A stretch of 64,000 nucleotides of DNA from Dyella sp. SG609 (GCF_012275375.1 NZ_JAAZQJ010000001.1:730732-794731); one strand, 5' to 3'. Positions 55,500 through 64,000 are shown, counted from the first letter of the stretch. Notes: a model not told the origin generated them from the letters alone. Program-made: numbers and translations.

Positions 55500-56780
55500 T
55501 TATGGTAGCGGGCCTTGGCCTGGACGCCATGCGATCCACGCCGTGGCCAGTCCGCACAAGCCCATGCTGGCGGCCATCGGCAGGTCCGAGTGCTCCATCG
55601 AGGCGGCCAGCAGCCAGCCGGCCAGGGCGGCCGGCACCGCCAGCAGCACGCCGGACAGCGCGGAAGCGGTGCCGGCGCGTTCGGGAAAGTGTTCGCTCAC
55701 CGCGGCCTGTCCGCAGGATTGGTGGATGGCGTGGCCGAACACGTAGAAGCACTGCGGCGCAATGATCGCCCAGGCGGCGTGCACGCCCAGCAGCACCAGC
55801 AAGGTCATGGCCGCGCCGCCGCCGAGCGTAAGCGCGGCCGCGCGCGCCAGCGTGGCGCGCAGGCCCAGCCGGTGCAACCAGCGGCGGCAGACGAAGGTGC
55901 CGGCCATATGCACCAGCGAGCCGCCGGCCAGCACCAGGGCGTAGCGCTGCGGCGACATGCCGAGCCGCACGATCAAGGCATACGAGGAGCCGGCCAGGAA
56001 CAGGTAGTGGCCGACATAGCTGCTCGCGGTAAGTCCGGTGTAGTGGCGGAACGATGGGTGGCGCAGCATGGCGCGCCACGCGCCCGGCGGCCAAGCCGTG
56101 GGCAGGCCGACCGAAGGCAGCGTTTCGCCGATCTTCGCGCCGACCAGCAGCAGGGCCGCCGCGCCGAAAGCGGCGATCGCCGCGAGCGTCGCCTGCACGC
56201 CCGCCTGCGCGTACAGCCAGGCGCCCACCGGCGGACCCAGCAGCGAGATCACGCCCAGCCACGAGAACGCCACGGACAAATGGTGCACGCGGTCGTTCAG
56301 CGCATGCAGGTCGCGCAGCATCGCGCGGCAGGCCACGCCGGCGGCGGCCACGCCCAGGCCCTGGGCGGCGCGGCAGGCGAGGAACAGGCCGTACTCGCGC
56401 GTGCTCATCAGGCCGATGCTGGCAAGGAGGAACATGGCCAGCCCCGCCAGCAGCACCGGACGGCGGCCCCAGCGGTCGGTGGGCATGCCCCACAGCCATT
56501 GCCCGATACCGAAGCTTGCCACCGCCGCCGCCAGAGTGTGCTGCGCCTGCGCCGCATCGATACCCAGCATCGCCTGCAGTGCCGGCAGCGCAGGCAGGTA
56601 CAGATACATGGCAGTGGGATGCAGCCCCAGCATCAGCACGATCGCCGTCATCAGCACGGCGGGCGAGGCGGCGCGGCCGGAGCGGATGGCGATGGACAGG
56701 GCGGCAGGCGACATGCGGATACGGCAACCGGCGGCGGGATCTGAACTGCGCATCGTGCGCGCCGCCGGTTGCCGCTTCAT
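55500..56780 (-). CDS. MFS transporter (Bcr/CflA-like)
   Basis: A 426-residue permease with twelve predicted helices. The MFS motif after TM2 is GMPTDRWGRRPVLLAG, and TM4 has CRAAQGLGVAAAGVACRAML. The helices FLACRAAQGLG, LSVAFSWLGVISLLGPPVGA and WAIIAPQCFYVFGHAIHQSC are clear. Similarity to Bcr/CflA transporters does not fix direction; in this operon it could import the product released by the phosphodiester glycosidase. The start at 56780 overlaps the upstream stop as ATGA. Confidence 0.85.
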   Translation of the reverse strand: MKRQPAARTMRSSDPAAGCRIRMSPAALSIAIRSGRAASPAVLMTAIVLMLGLHPTAMYLYLPALPALQAMLGIDAAQAQHTLAAAVASFGIGQWLWGMPTDRWGRRPVLLAGLAMFLLASIGLMSTREYGLFLACRAAQGLGVAAAGVACRAMLRDLHALNDRVHHLSVAFSWLGVISLLGPPVGAWLYAQAGVQATLAAIAAFGAAALLLVGAKIGETLPSVGLPTAWPPGAWRAMLRHPSFRHYTGLTASSYVGHYLFLAGSSYALIVRLGMSPQRYALVLAGGSLVHMAGTFVCRRWLHRLGLRATLARAAALTLGGGAAMTLLVLLGVHAAWAIIAPQCFYVFGHAIHQSCGQAAVSEHFPERAGTASALSGVLLAVPAALAGWLLAASMEHSDLPMAASMGLCGLATAWIAWRPGQGPLP

Positions 56781-58024
56781 GGCACCGCGTCGATGCGCAG
56801 GCCCAGATGGTTGCCCACGGGGCGTTCGCGCCCGGGGACGCCGGTATGGATCGGGCTGTTGACCACGGCCGGCTCGCCGCCGCGGCGTAGCACCATGGTG
56901 GAGGAGCCGCCGCCGTCCATGTTCATCGCCGCGTCCGCGCCGAGCTCGCGCAGCAGCGCGGTGAGCTCGGGCAGGGTCATGCCCTCGCTGTAGCCGGCCT
57001 GGCGGCCGTCCACCACCACCCACCACATGCGCCGGCGCGCCTTGTCCAGGCCGATGGCGGTGCGCGGTTCGGTCTGCAGGTAATAGTCGCGGCGCTTCGG
57101 TTCCAGCGCCTGCGTCTTGCCGCCGAGCATCAGCACCGGGCCGGCGCCGACCGCTTCGGTGGTGCCGGCCGGACAGGCGTGCAGCGTGATCGCCACGTGC
57201 CGGCCCTGGATGCACAGCGAGCCGTTCGAGCGCGGGTCGCCGCTGGCATAGCCGGAATCGAGGTGGCCGCGGGCGATGGATACGCCGTCCACCGTCACCG
57301 GCTGGCCGGCGGCGGGCACGTAGGGTTTGTCCAGCAGGTGGCCGCCGTCGAAGGGCAGGAAGTAGGTGGCGTTGATCGCGGCGGTGAGCTGTTCGCGGCG
57401 GGCGAACGACGAGGTCTTTTCGGCCACGAACTCGCTTGCGCCGTCGGGCACGCCCGGCGTGGTGACGAACGACAACCCCGGCGTGGTCAGGTCGATTTCC
57501 AGCACGTGCACCATCATCGGGCGCGGTGCATTGCGCGCCATATGCCAATAGCTCAGGCCCGGTGCGAAGGTGTCGGGCGCAGCGTCGCCGATGGGGCGTT
57601 CGAGCATGGGCTGCACCTGCACGCGGGCGGCGGCGTCGGCCTGCAGCACGGCGGCCTGCACCTCGTCCAGCAGCGCGGGCGAGGTCTGCAGCACCAAGGC
57701 GGGCGCCGGCTTGAGCGCAAGTGCATCGGCGAGCGCTACGCAATCGGCGCCGGGCTGGCATGCGGTTTGCGCGTAGCTCGATGCCGCGTAAGGCGCGCCG
57801 CCCGGCCCGGAGCGCACCGGCAGCGCGACCGCCTGCAGGCCCTTGTGCGCGCACTGGCGCAGCGCGGCCAGCACGTCGTGCGGCTGCGCGTTCCAGCAGG
57901 TGGCGTCGGCGATGACGGGAATGACGGGCACGGCGGCCTTGGCCGGCGGTGCGGCTTCCTGCGCATGGGCGACGGTTGCGGCAAGACAGGCGGCCAGGAC
58001 GGCGCGGCGGAAATCAGAACGCAT
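56777..58024 (-). CDS. secreted phosphodiester glycosidase (NAGPA family)
   Basis: A 415-residue exported protein: signal peptide MRSDFRRAVLAACLAATVAHA, a ~120-residue N-terminal part (DALALKPAPALVLQTSPALL), then the NAGPA/phosphodiester glycosidase domain: MMVHVLEIDLTTPGLSFVTT, AAINATYFLPFDGGHL, RTAIGLDKARRRMWWVVVDG and the signature AAMNMDGGGSSTMV near residue 375. The family hydrolyses sugar-phosphodiester bonds (human uncovering enzyme). Here it would act in the periplasm. It overlaps the TonB-receptor gene by 11 bases and the MFS gene by 4. Confidence 0.88.
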   Translation of the reverse strand: MRSDFRRAVLAACLAATVAHAQEAAPPAKAAVPVIPVIADATCWNAQPHDVLAALRQCAHKGLQAVALPVRSGPGGAPYAASSYAQTACQPGADCVALADALALKPAPALVLQTSPALLDEVQAAVLQADAAARVQVQPMLERPIGDAAPDTFAPGLSYWHMARNAPRPMMVHVLEIDLTTPGLSFVTTPGVPDGASEFVAEKTSSFARREQLTAAINATYFLPFDGGHLLDKPYVPAAGQPVTVDGVSIARGHLDSGYASGDPRSNGSLCIQGRHVAITLHACPAGTTEAVGAGPVLMLGGKTQALEPKRRDYYLQTEPRTAIGLDKARRRMWWVVVDGRQAGYSEGMTLPELTALLRELGADAAMNMDGGGSSTMVLRRGGEPAVVNSPIHTGVPGRERPVGNHLGLRIDAVP

Positions 58025-60734
58025 AGGTAGCTCCGAGGAAATAGGCACGGCCGTTGTCCAGCTCTTCCTTGATCAGCGCCTGGCCCGGGCCGATCACGCG
58101 CGTGGGCCGCGCATTGGCCAGGTTCTTGCCCTGCACCAGGAAGCTGAGATGGCGGTCGACGGCGTAGCGCAGCTGCGCGTCATAGGTCTGCAGGGGCGCG
58201 TAGTACACGTCGTTGGCGGGGTTGTCGGTGGCGAAGCTGATCGGCATCTTGCCGGTGCGGTTGGCGCTGAGCTGCGCGCTGAAGGCGCCGTCGCTGTACA
58301 TCAGCGAGGCATTGAAGAGGCTGCGCGCGGCGCCGGTCAGCATCGGCAGGGTGCGGCGGCTGCCGTCGTTCATGGCGATGGCCGGGCCGTCCATATCCAG
58401 CAAGGTGGCATTGAAGGTGGCGCCGAAGCGGTCGAACGGCGCCGGCAGAAAATCGAAATGCAGGTCGGCCAGGCCGAGCTCCAGCCCGCGCACCTTGGCG
58501 GTGCTGGCGTTCTGCGCCTGGGTGGTGGTGACCTGCCAGGTGCCGCTCAGCCCGCCGGGGTTGGTCTGCGTGGTGGTGCTGCTCAAATTGACGATCTCGT
58601 GCTTGATGTCCTTCTGGAACAGCGCCAGCGACACCATCGCATCGCGCGAGGCATACCACTCCAGCGACAGATCGAGATTGGTCGATTGGCGCGGCCGCAG
58701 CTGCGGGTTGCCCAGCGTCTGCGAGATGGTGCCGGCGGCCGGGCTGACGGAGGGCGTGCTGTTCTGCGCCAGCGCGGCATAGGTGGCGCGGCCCAGCGTC
58801 TGGCTGGCGCCGGCGCGCAGCAGCAGGTCCGGCGCCAGGTGATACGTGGCGATGGCCGAAGGCAGCAGCTTGCCGTAGCTGCGCTCGACGCTTTGCCTGG
58901 CGAACTGCGTAAGGCTGTTGAGCGGCGAGGGCAGGGTGTTCTGCACGGTCTGCTTCGTATCCTCATGGCGCAGGCCGCCGAGCGCCGTCCAGGTATCGTC
59001 GCGATAGCCGCCCATCACGTAGGCGCTGTCGATCGCTTCCTTGATGTTGAAGTCGCCGATCGCGCTGTTGCGTGCGTTGGTGGTCGCGAGCGCGTAAGCA
59101 TCCGGATGCGCGGCGACATAGGCATCGACCTTGTCCGGATCGATCAGCAGCATGCTCTGGCCGGCGCCGTCGTAAGGATGGAAGCGCGTGTCTTCGGTGC
59201 CGATGGCCGCGAGCGACACATTGCGCGTCGGTACATAGCCGGTTTCGTCCAGGCCATAGCGCTGCTGCAGGTTGCGGTGCTCCACGCCGGCCTTGTAGCC
59301 CCAGCCGCTGGCGTCTTCCTGCAGGTTGTGGGTGAAGTCGGCCTTGAGCGTGAGCAGGCCGGAGCGGCTGCGTTCCATGCGCGACAGGTAGCTGGTCTGC
59401 GCGTAGTTGGCCGGGTCGAGGAAGTAAGCCGGATTGGCGGGGGAGAACAGTGCGACGTCGCCCGGCACTGCGCGATAGGCAAATCCAAGCTTCGACGAGG
59501 CCGCGCTGGTAAAGACGTCTTCCTTGGTCGACTGCCGATAGCTGCCGGCGGCGTAGTTCGCCACCAGGTCGAGCTGGCTGCGCTCGGCCGGCTCGTAGCT
59601 GCCGCCCAGTTCCAGGTACTGGATGCGCCGCACCTGGTCGTAATGGTCGTAGTCCGCCTGCGCCGAGCCCTTGGTAAAACTGCCCGTGGTGGGCGAATCG
59701 AACGTGGCCGGGCCGACGCGGTTGAGGAACTGCGTGCGGCGCTGCTCGTCGTTCTCGTGCTGGAAATAGCCGGCGGTGAGATGCGCCTGCAGGTTCTGGT
59801 GGTTGTCGTATTCGAACTTGCCGAACAGCGCCTGGCGCGTGCGCACGTTGTCGTAGGTGAGCCAGCGGTGGCGGTCCGGCACGGCGGCGAGGCCGTCGAG
59901 ATCGTCCGAGGGCTTCAGCGTGGAACCGGTGCCGGCCGCGTTCTGGCGCAGCGAGGACAGGGTCTGCGTGCCGCCGGTGTAGCGGTAGTAGCCATCGCTG
60001 TCCATCGCGGTGTCGAGCGAAGAGGAGTCGCGGCGGAAGTAACTGCCCGACAGCACGAAGCCGAATTGCCGATCCGCGCCGAAGGTATTGCTGAGCGTCC
60101 CCTCGACCTGGCCGGAGGGCCTGGAATCGGCAACCACGCGCCGGTTGTCCCAGTGGGCCAGGTCAGCGCGACCGGCGGCGAACAGGCCTGGCGAGTCGAA
60201 CGCGCTGCGCGTGCGCAGATTGGTGATGCCGCCCACGGCGTTGCCGGTCATGTCGGGCGTCACCGTCTTGTAGATGCTCACCTGCCGCGCCAGCGAAGAC
60301 GGCAGCACGTCCAGCGAGACATTGCGCGAGGTGGTCTCGGTGGAGGGCAGGGCGACGCCGTCCACGGTCACCGCGTTGTAGTCCGGATTGAGGCCGCGCA
60401 GGTTGAGGAACTGCGCCTCGCCGCGGCCGTTGTTGATGGTCATGGCCACACCCGGGATACGCTGCACCGCTTCGCCCAGGCCGAAGTCCGGAATCGAGCC
60501 GATCTCGTCGGCGGATACGCCGTCGGAGATGCCCGGCGCGGCGCGCTTCTCGGCCATGGCCTGTTCGGTGGACAGCACCTTGCCGGTGACCTTCACCCCA
60601 TCCAGCGCGACCGCGTCGGCCGGCGTGGGCGCGCTCTGCGCGCCGACCTGGCCCACGGCCAGCGCCAGCGCGGTAAGTGCGAAAAGCTGCCCGTGGCGCG
60701 CGCTGGCGCGGCGGGATCTTGCGTCGAAGCCCAT
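58014..60734 (-). CDS. TonB-dependent outer-membrane receptor
   Basis: A 906-residue receptor. Signal peptide (FALTALALAVGQVGAQSA), plug domain (IPDFGLGEAVQRIPGVAMTI, LNLRGLNPDYNAVTVDGVAL, MTGNAVGGITNLRTRSAF) and a 22-stranded barrel ending YFLGATYAF. The plug pattern IPDF...EALQRIPGV with LRG matches the Caulobacter/Xanthomonas carbohydrate-type TonB receptors. It imports a large or scarce compound, probably a phosphodiester-linked sugar in view of the next gene. The ATG at 60734 has a GGGGAA site at 8 bases. It is the first gene of a four-gene operon with the glycosidase, permease and ROK regulator. Confidence 0.92.
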   Translation of the reverse strand: MGFDARSRRASARHGQLFALTALALAVGQVGAQSAPTPADAVALDGVKVTGKVLSTEQAMAEKRAAPGISDGVSADEIGSIPDFGLGEAVQRIPGVAMTINNGRGEAQFLNLRGLNPDYNAVTVDGVALPSTETTSRNVSLDVLPSSLARQVSIYKTVTPDMTGNAVGGITNLRTRSAFDSPGLFAAGRADLAHWDNRRVVADSRPSGQVEGTLSNTFGADRQFGFVLSGSYFRRDSSSLDTAMDSDGYYRYTGGTQTLSSLRQNAAGTGSTLKPSDDLDGLAAVPDRHRWLTYDNVRTRQALFGKFEYDNHQNLQAHLTAGYFQHENDEQRRTQFLNRVGPATFDSPTTGSFTKGSAQADYDHYDQVRRIQYLELGGSYEPAERSQLDLVANYAAGSYRQSTKEDVFTSAASSKLGFAYRAVPGDVALFSPANPAYFLDPANYAQTSYLSRMERSRSGLLTLKADFTHNLQEDASGWGYKAGVEHRNLQQRYGLDETGYVPTRNVSLAAIGTEDTRFHPYDGAGQSMLLIDPDKVDAYVAAHPDAYALATTNARNSAIGDFNIKEAIDSAYVMGGYRDDTWTALGGLRHEDTKQTVQNTLPSPLNSLTQFARQSVERSYGKLLPSAIATYHLAPDLLLRAGASQTLGRATYAALAQNSTPSVSPAAGTISQTLGNPQLRPRQSTNLDLSLEWYASRDAMVSLALFQKDIKHEIVNLSSTTTQTNPGGLSGTWQVTTTQAQNASTAKVRGLELGLADLHFDFLPAPFDRFGATFNATLLDMDGPAIAMNDGSRRTLPMLTGAARSLFNASLMYSDGAFSAQLSANRTGKMPISFATDNPANDVYYAPLQTYDAQLRYAVDRHLSFLVQGKNLANARPTRVIGPGQALIKEELDNGRAYFLGATYAF

Positions 60735-60779
60735 GGATGCGATTCCCCGGCATGGACCATCCATGCGTTGCCGGGCAAT

Positions 60780-60800
60780 TTAATCACTTTATGTGAATAA
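60780..60800. promoter_or_regulatory. operator-like dyad in front of the TonB receptor gene
   Basis: TTAATCAC-TTTAT-GTGAATAA, an 8-5-8 inverted repeat (7 of 8 matches), 46-66 bases upstream of the receptor start in the divergent region. It shares its left half-site and spacing with the dyad at 60903. Confidence 0.5.
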
Positions 60801-60902
60801 ATTTTGACGGGTCCTGCGGAAGCGCTCTGTCGAACCCCTTTTTGATTAGTCACTTCAGGCCAATTTTCGGCGCGAGCGGCGTGGGTCACATGCTGGAAAT
60901 AT

Positions 60903-60923
60903 TTAATCACTATTGGTGATAAA
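60903..60923. promoter_or_regulatory. operator-like dyad in front of the GDPD gene
   Basis: TTAATCAC-TATTG-GTGATAAA, an 8-5-8 inverted repeat (7 of 8 matches), 86-106 bases upstream of the GDPD start. It lies 123 bp from the dyad at 60780, so one dimeric regulator may hold both divergent promoters. An extra half-site (GATTAGTCAC) lies at 60844. Confidence 0.5.
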
Positions 60924-61008
60924 TACTCATGAGGCCCTCGGGGCGCTCGATGAGACGCAGGGTTCGTCAGCCGCAACAACATCGCGATCAACTTTTCGAA
61001 GGACGGAT

Positions 61009-62244
61009 ATGAAACAACGAGTAACACGAACGGCAATGCGTGGTCTTACCTGTCTTCTGATGGCCGCTGTCGCCATCGGGCTGTACTCGGGGAAAGCCGC
61101 CGCGGCGTCCGGGCCGTGCGTCTATAACAACGACAGGATTATTTCGACCTGGCGAAATCTGGCGAACTATCCAAGCATGGTGATCGTGATTGCGCACCGC
61201 GGCTGGTGGGGAAGCCACCCGGGCACATCGAACTCCTGCGGCGCCAATGTCAGCGCCAGCTGGACCGGGATGCCGGAAAATTCCTGGTATGGCGTGCTCG
61301 CGGGATTAAGCACCGGCTTCGAGGCGGCGGAGGTGGACATCAAGATGACCAAGGACGGGATCCCGATCTTGATGCACGATTTTACGCTTGGACGTACCAC
61401 CAACATCTATCAGGTCGAAGGCGGCAAGAAGTTCGATCCTTACGGCGGCACGGGCGTGAATCCGCGCGTCGATCAGACCAACTGGTTCGGTACGATCGAA
61501 CGAACGAAGCTGCTTACGCCGGATCGAAAGAACGTCTCCGATGAGGCCGTTCCGGCTTTTGCGCAGCTTCTGGATTACTACAAAGAGGGCGGCTCCAACG
61601 GCATCCTGGTGCTCGATGTGAAGGACCGTGCCTCCATGAAAGCCGTATGGCAGCTGATGAACAATCATGTCGACCATCGGGGATCCCTCGCCCGCAACTG
61701 GGTGGCGGTCAAGTTCAACATGACCACCTATCCCAATCCGGCAGACCTGGAGGCGGATCTGTACACGTGGGCAGACCCGCATGGAAAGCCCGGGAAATAT
61801 GAGCCTTTCCTCGGTCTGCCCGTGATCACCAACAACATGCTGGACAAGATGAAGAATCTGCTGGACGTGGAGCAGTCGTACATGCACAAGGACTACACCT
61901 TGGGCGTCGAGGTCAACTTGAATCAGCCCGACGGCAGACTGCAGAAGGCCTACACCGCGGTGGGCGATGACCGATATGCGGTTGGCATATTCAATCCCAT
62001 CGCCGACCCGGGAGCATCTGCGGGCACGGGCGAGAACATGGCGTTTTTCAAGAACACCGGGCAGTGCTGCTACCGGCTCAATACGGTTCGCTACGGAGAC
62101 AGCCGGGTGGATCGATGGGATTGGAGCTTCCTGTACGGTCTTGGGTACAAGCGCTTCGATTTCATCACCACCGACGAACCCGGAAAAATGCTTGATGACT
62201 TGCAGAAGAAGAATCTTCGTAACGGGAACTACTTGATGCAGTAG
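61009..62244 (+). CDS. secreted glycerophosphodiester phosphodiesterase-family protein
   Basis: A 411-residue exported protein of the GDPD/PLC-like TIM-barrel superfamily. Signal peptide (LLMAAVAIGLYSGKAAAASG), then IVIAHRGWWGSHPG with H63-R64, E108 and D110 in FEAAEVDIKMTKDG, and H123 in ILMHDFTLGR: the HR...ExD...H catalytic set. The C-terminal part contains GLGYKRFDFITTDEPGK. It is longer than UgpQ-type GDPDs and may be a phospholipase- or sphingomyelinase-D-like enzyme. It is divergent from the TonB operon and followed by the PPIase pseudogene. The ATG at 61009 has a GAAGGA site. Confidence 0.85.
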   Translation: MKQRVTRTAMRGLTCLLMAAVAIGLYSGKAAAASGPCVYNNDRIISTWRNLANYPSMVIVIAHRGWWGSHPGTSNSCGANVSASWTGMPENSWYGVLAGLSTGFEAAEVDIKMTKDGIPILMHDFTLGRTTNIYQVEGGKKFDPYGGTGVNPRVDQTNWFGTIERTKLLTPDRKNVSDEAVPAFAQLLDYYKEGGSNGILVLDVKDRASMKAVWQLMNNHVDHRGSLARNWVAVKFNMTTYPNPADLEADLYTWADPHGKPGKYEPFLGLPVITNNMLDKMKNLLDVEQSYMHKDYTLGVEVNLNQPDGRLQKAYTAVGDDRYAVGIFNPIADPGASAGTGENMAFFKNTGQCCYRLNTVRYGDSRVDRWDWSFLYGLGYKRFDFITTDEPGKMLDDLQKKNLRNGNYLMQ

Positions 62245-62329
62245 CGGCTTCCCGCTCCTGCTGCCGCCGTTGCGCCGCCCAGGGAGGTTCCGAGCGGCGC
62301 ACTTTTTGAAAGAAATTCAGGATTCTTGC

Positions 62330-63202
62330 ATGTCCAGCCGTCGCGCCTTGCTTTCACTAGTTGCCACTGCATCGCTGGTGGTCGTTTCCGCAGAGGTTCT
62401 TTCGCGCACGGGGCAGGATGCCGTCGTGCTCTCCATAGGTAAGGAATAATGGACTTCAAGTCAGTTCCAGCAGGTCATGGACGGCACTCCGCCTCAGATC
62501 AAAGCAGCGGCTGTCGACGACCCGGCGGCTTTTGCGAAGAAGTTTTCCGAGATGCATCTGCTGGCGGGTCTGGCTGCGTCGCGGCATCTGGAAAACGATC
62601 CGGATGTCCGAAGCAAGATTGAATGGCTTCGTCAGGGCGTGCTTGCAAATGCCGCCCGGGATGAGCTCTACCGCACCGCCCAGGTAGGCGACGATGAGGC
62701 GAAGCGTTATTACGACGCGCATGCCGGTGACTTCGTCGACTACACCTTGCAGCACCTGGTGATTCGCTACCACGGGTCCGAGATCCCGCTGCGGCAGGGG
62801 CAGAAAGACCTAAGCGAAGCCGAGGCGCGCGCGCAATCCGAGGAGCTCAGGCGCCAGCTGCGGGCGGGCCAGGATTTTTCAAAGCTCATCGAGCAGCGAA
62901 CCGACGATCTGAGTTCCAAGGCCGACGATGGGGTCTTGCCCGAAACAGCTTCGCGTCATCTGTTGCCCGAGATCGCCCTGGGTATAGCCGCGCTGAAGGA
63001 AGATGAAATTTCCCAGCCGATCAGGACGGGCTTCGGCTATCACCTCGTGCGCGTCGTCAAGCGGACGCAGAATACGTTCGAGGATGCCAAGCCCCATATC
63101 GTCATTCTCCTGAAAGATGCTGACGTAGACCGGCAGATCGAGGCCTTGAAGCAGGATCATCCCACCCGGTTCGATGCCAGCCTTCTGAGTCGGCGCGATT
63201 GA
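62330..63202 (+). pseudogene. parvulin-type PPIase, interrupted by a nonsense codon
   Basis: A full-length copy of the PPIase at 53386. The frame opens ATGTCCAGCC at 62330 and translates MSSRRALLSLVATASLVVVS... but codon 40 is TAA (62447-62449), where the other copy has CAA (Gln) in the same context (GGTAAGGAATAATGGAC versus GGCAAGGAACAATGGAC). Beyond it the frame is open to 63202 with the parvulin domain intact (HLVIRYHGSEIPL, GFGYHLVRVVKR). An internal ATG at 62477 could yield a 241-residue product without the export signal. The base should be confirmed by resequencing. Confidence 0.8.
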
Positions 63203-63258
63203 CTCCTATCGCTATTGACGAGGTGGTAACCCGCTCGCCCCGCTGCATGTCATCGGCC

Positions 63259-63567
63259 TCATGGAGCTTTTGCTTCCGGCGCCCAGGCCGCAGGAAAAGC
63301 CTGGGCGCGACAAGCGGCATGGAACGACAGCACGTCGGTGCGAACCAGCCCGTGCACGCGAAACGAATCGCGCTCCAGCATATCGTCCAGCTCGCTGCGG
63401 CTTTCGCAGTGCGCCAGGATCGCTCCGCCATCGCCGGTTTCCAGCGGACCGGCTGCGATGATGCGCCCGGCCCGCGCGTGTTCGATCAGCCAATCCCGGT
63501 GCGTGCCGAGATGCGCCTGGATGTCTTGCTGAGCACGCAGATAAGTAAGTGTGACGACATAAAGCAT
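63259..63567 (-). CDS. YciI-like protein, 102 aa
   Basis: A 102-residue YCII-family protein: MLYVVTLTYLRAQQDIQAHL, then GTHRDWLIEHARAGRIIAAG with the conserved His and Asp, GPLETGDGGAIL, and FRVHGLVRTDVLSFHAAC. Members are ferredoxin-like folds of uncertain enzymatic role. A GAGGAG site precedes the ATG. It begins 11 bases after the azoreductase stop, indicating co-transcription. Confidence 0.85.
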   Translation of the reverse strand: MLYVVTLTYLRAQQDIQAHLGTHRDWLIEHARAGRIIAAGPLETGDGGAILAHCESRSELDDMLERDSFRVHGLVRTDVLSFHAACRAQAFPAAWAPEAKAP

Positions 63568-63577
63568 GGCGGACTCC

Positions 63578-64000
63578 TCAGGCGGCCGCGGCGGGATCGA
63601 ACGTCCGGCCGATCGCTTGATGCGCGGCCTGCAGCGCGGCGGCGCGGATCTCGCCGCCCCTGGTAAGGCGCTCGGCACGCACGATGCGCACGTCGCCGAT
63701 GCCCATGAAACCGAACATGGCCTGCAGGTATGCCTCCTGGCAATCCATGGCGGCCGCGGGGCCTTCGGAATACATGCCGCCGCGCGTGGAGGCGACCAGG
63801 ACCGTCTTGCCGCCGGCGAGTCCCACGGGCCCATGCTCCGTGTACTTGAACGTGCGGCCCGGCTGTGTCACGCGATCGATCCACGCCTTCAGCTGGGTAG
63901 CCACCGAAAAGTTGTACATCGGCGCGCCGATGACGATCAGCTCGCTGGCGACGAATTCGCTCACCAGCGTTTCCGAGCGCGCGTGCTCGGCGAGCGTGGC
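63578..64000 (-). CDS. azoR: FMN-dependent NADH-azoreductase (partial, N-terminus outside window)
   Basis: The C-terminal 140 residues of an AzoR/flavodoxin-like quinone reductase: [20 protein letters not shown] (the P-M-Y-N-F FMN-binding loop), [36 protein letters not shown], and a C-terminal part [15 protein letters not shown]. The enzyme reduces quinones and azo dyes with NADH via FMN. The gene continues past position 64000. The YciI gene follows it on the same strand. Confidence 0.9.
   Translation of the reverse strand, partial: ATLAEHARSETLVSEFVASELIVIGAPMYNFSVATQLKAWIDRVTQPGRTFKYTEHGPVGLAGGKTVLVASTRGGMYSEGPAAAMDCQEAYLQAMFGFMGIGDVRIVRAERLTRGGEIRAAALQAAHQAIGRTFDPAAAA

Noticed and set aside
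57843..60800. Plus-strand ORF of ~985 codons over the TonB receptor
   Set aside because: Mirror ORF caused by high GC at codon position 3; no domain, while the minus strand encodes a complete TonB receptor.

Overview
The window is GC-rich, densely coded chromosomal DNA with no rRNA, tRNA, phage or insertion-sequence genes visible. Gene content points to a gammaproteobacterium of the Xanthomonadales, most likely Rhodanobacteraceae (Dyella/Rhodanobacter/Luteibacter type). The pointers are a winged-helix/TPR membrane regulator, a TonB receptor next to a ROK regulator, a type IV pilus minor-pilin cluster, and many intergenic copies of a palindromic repeat beginning GTAGGTTGGGGTGAG. This assignment is inference, because no marker gene is present.

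1-18.8 kb is a stress and DNA-repair neighbourhood. It holds a DUF72 protein (cut by the window start), a pyruvate-oxidase-like TPP enzyme, an outer-membrane barrel, and the divergent NHEJ pair ku/ligD. A run of small stress-type proteins follows (PA2169-type four-helix bundle, DUF3309, BON, DUF1269-like), with a sigma-54 response regulator, a hybrid kinase with its receiver, a DUF3182 protein with an alpha/beta hydrolase, an SDR, a DUF421 protein and a cation-diffusion transporter. Three well-formed -24/-12 (sigma-54) promoters lie around the sigma-54 activator gene, suggesting a local regulon.

18.8-35 kb begins with an ~820-bp nested imperfect palindrome, then an Nramp-type transporter divergent from a UdgX-type uracil-DNA glycosylase, a CBS protein, a compact UvrA paralogue, a KaiC-like ATPase / hybrid histidine kinase / AraC cluster, an esterase-fold protein that has lost its nucleophile, a second AraC regulator and a winged-helix/TPR regulator.

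35.5-41.6 kb is the most unusual part. Two paralogous receiver/winged-helix regulators (one without its phospho-acceptor Asp) and a lone receiver precede a tight five-gene operon: an ABC-type ATPase fused to a dual-specificity phosphatase, a roadblock/LC7 protein, a protein with a winged-helix-like C-terminus, a small GTPase and a second roadblock/LC7 protein. The arrangement resembles actinobacterial conservons (CvnB-C-D) and Mgl-type polarity modules, but carries a phosphatase-ATPase in place of the sensor kinase.

41.6-53 kb carries an autotransporter with a 189-residue Ala-Pro tract and a complete minor pilin operon (pilE-like, fimT/gspH-like, pilV, pilW, pilX, pilY1). 53-63.2 kb is a phosphodiester-related locus. 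A TonB receptor, a secreted phosphodiester glycosidase, an MFS permease and a ROK regulator form one operon, divergent from a secreted GDPD-family phosphodiesterase. The [promoter-GDPD-parvulin PPIase] unit exists twice, on both sides of that operon. In the left copy the GDPD gene is reduced to a 78-bp remnant with an intact PPIase; in the right copy the GDPD gene is intact and the PPIase has a nonsense codon. The window ends with a YciI-like protein and a partial azoreductase.
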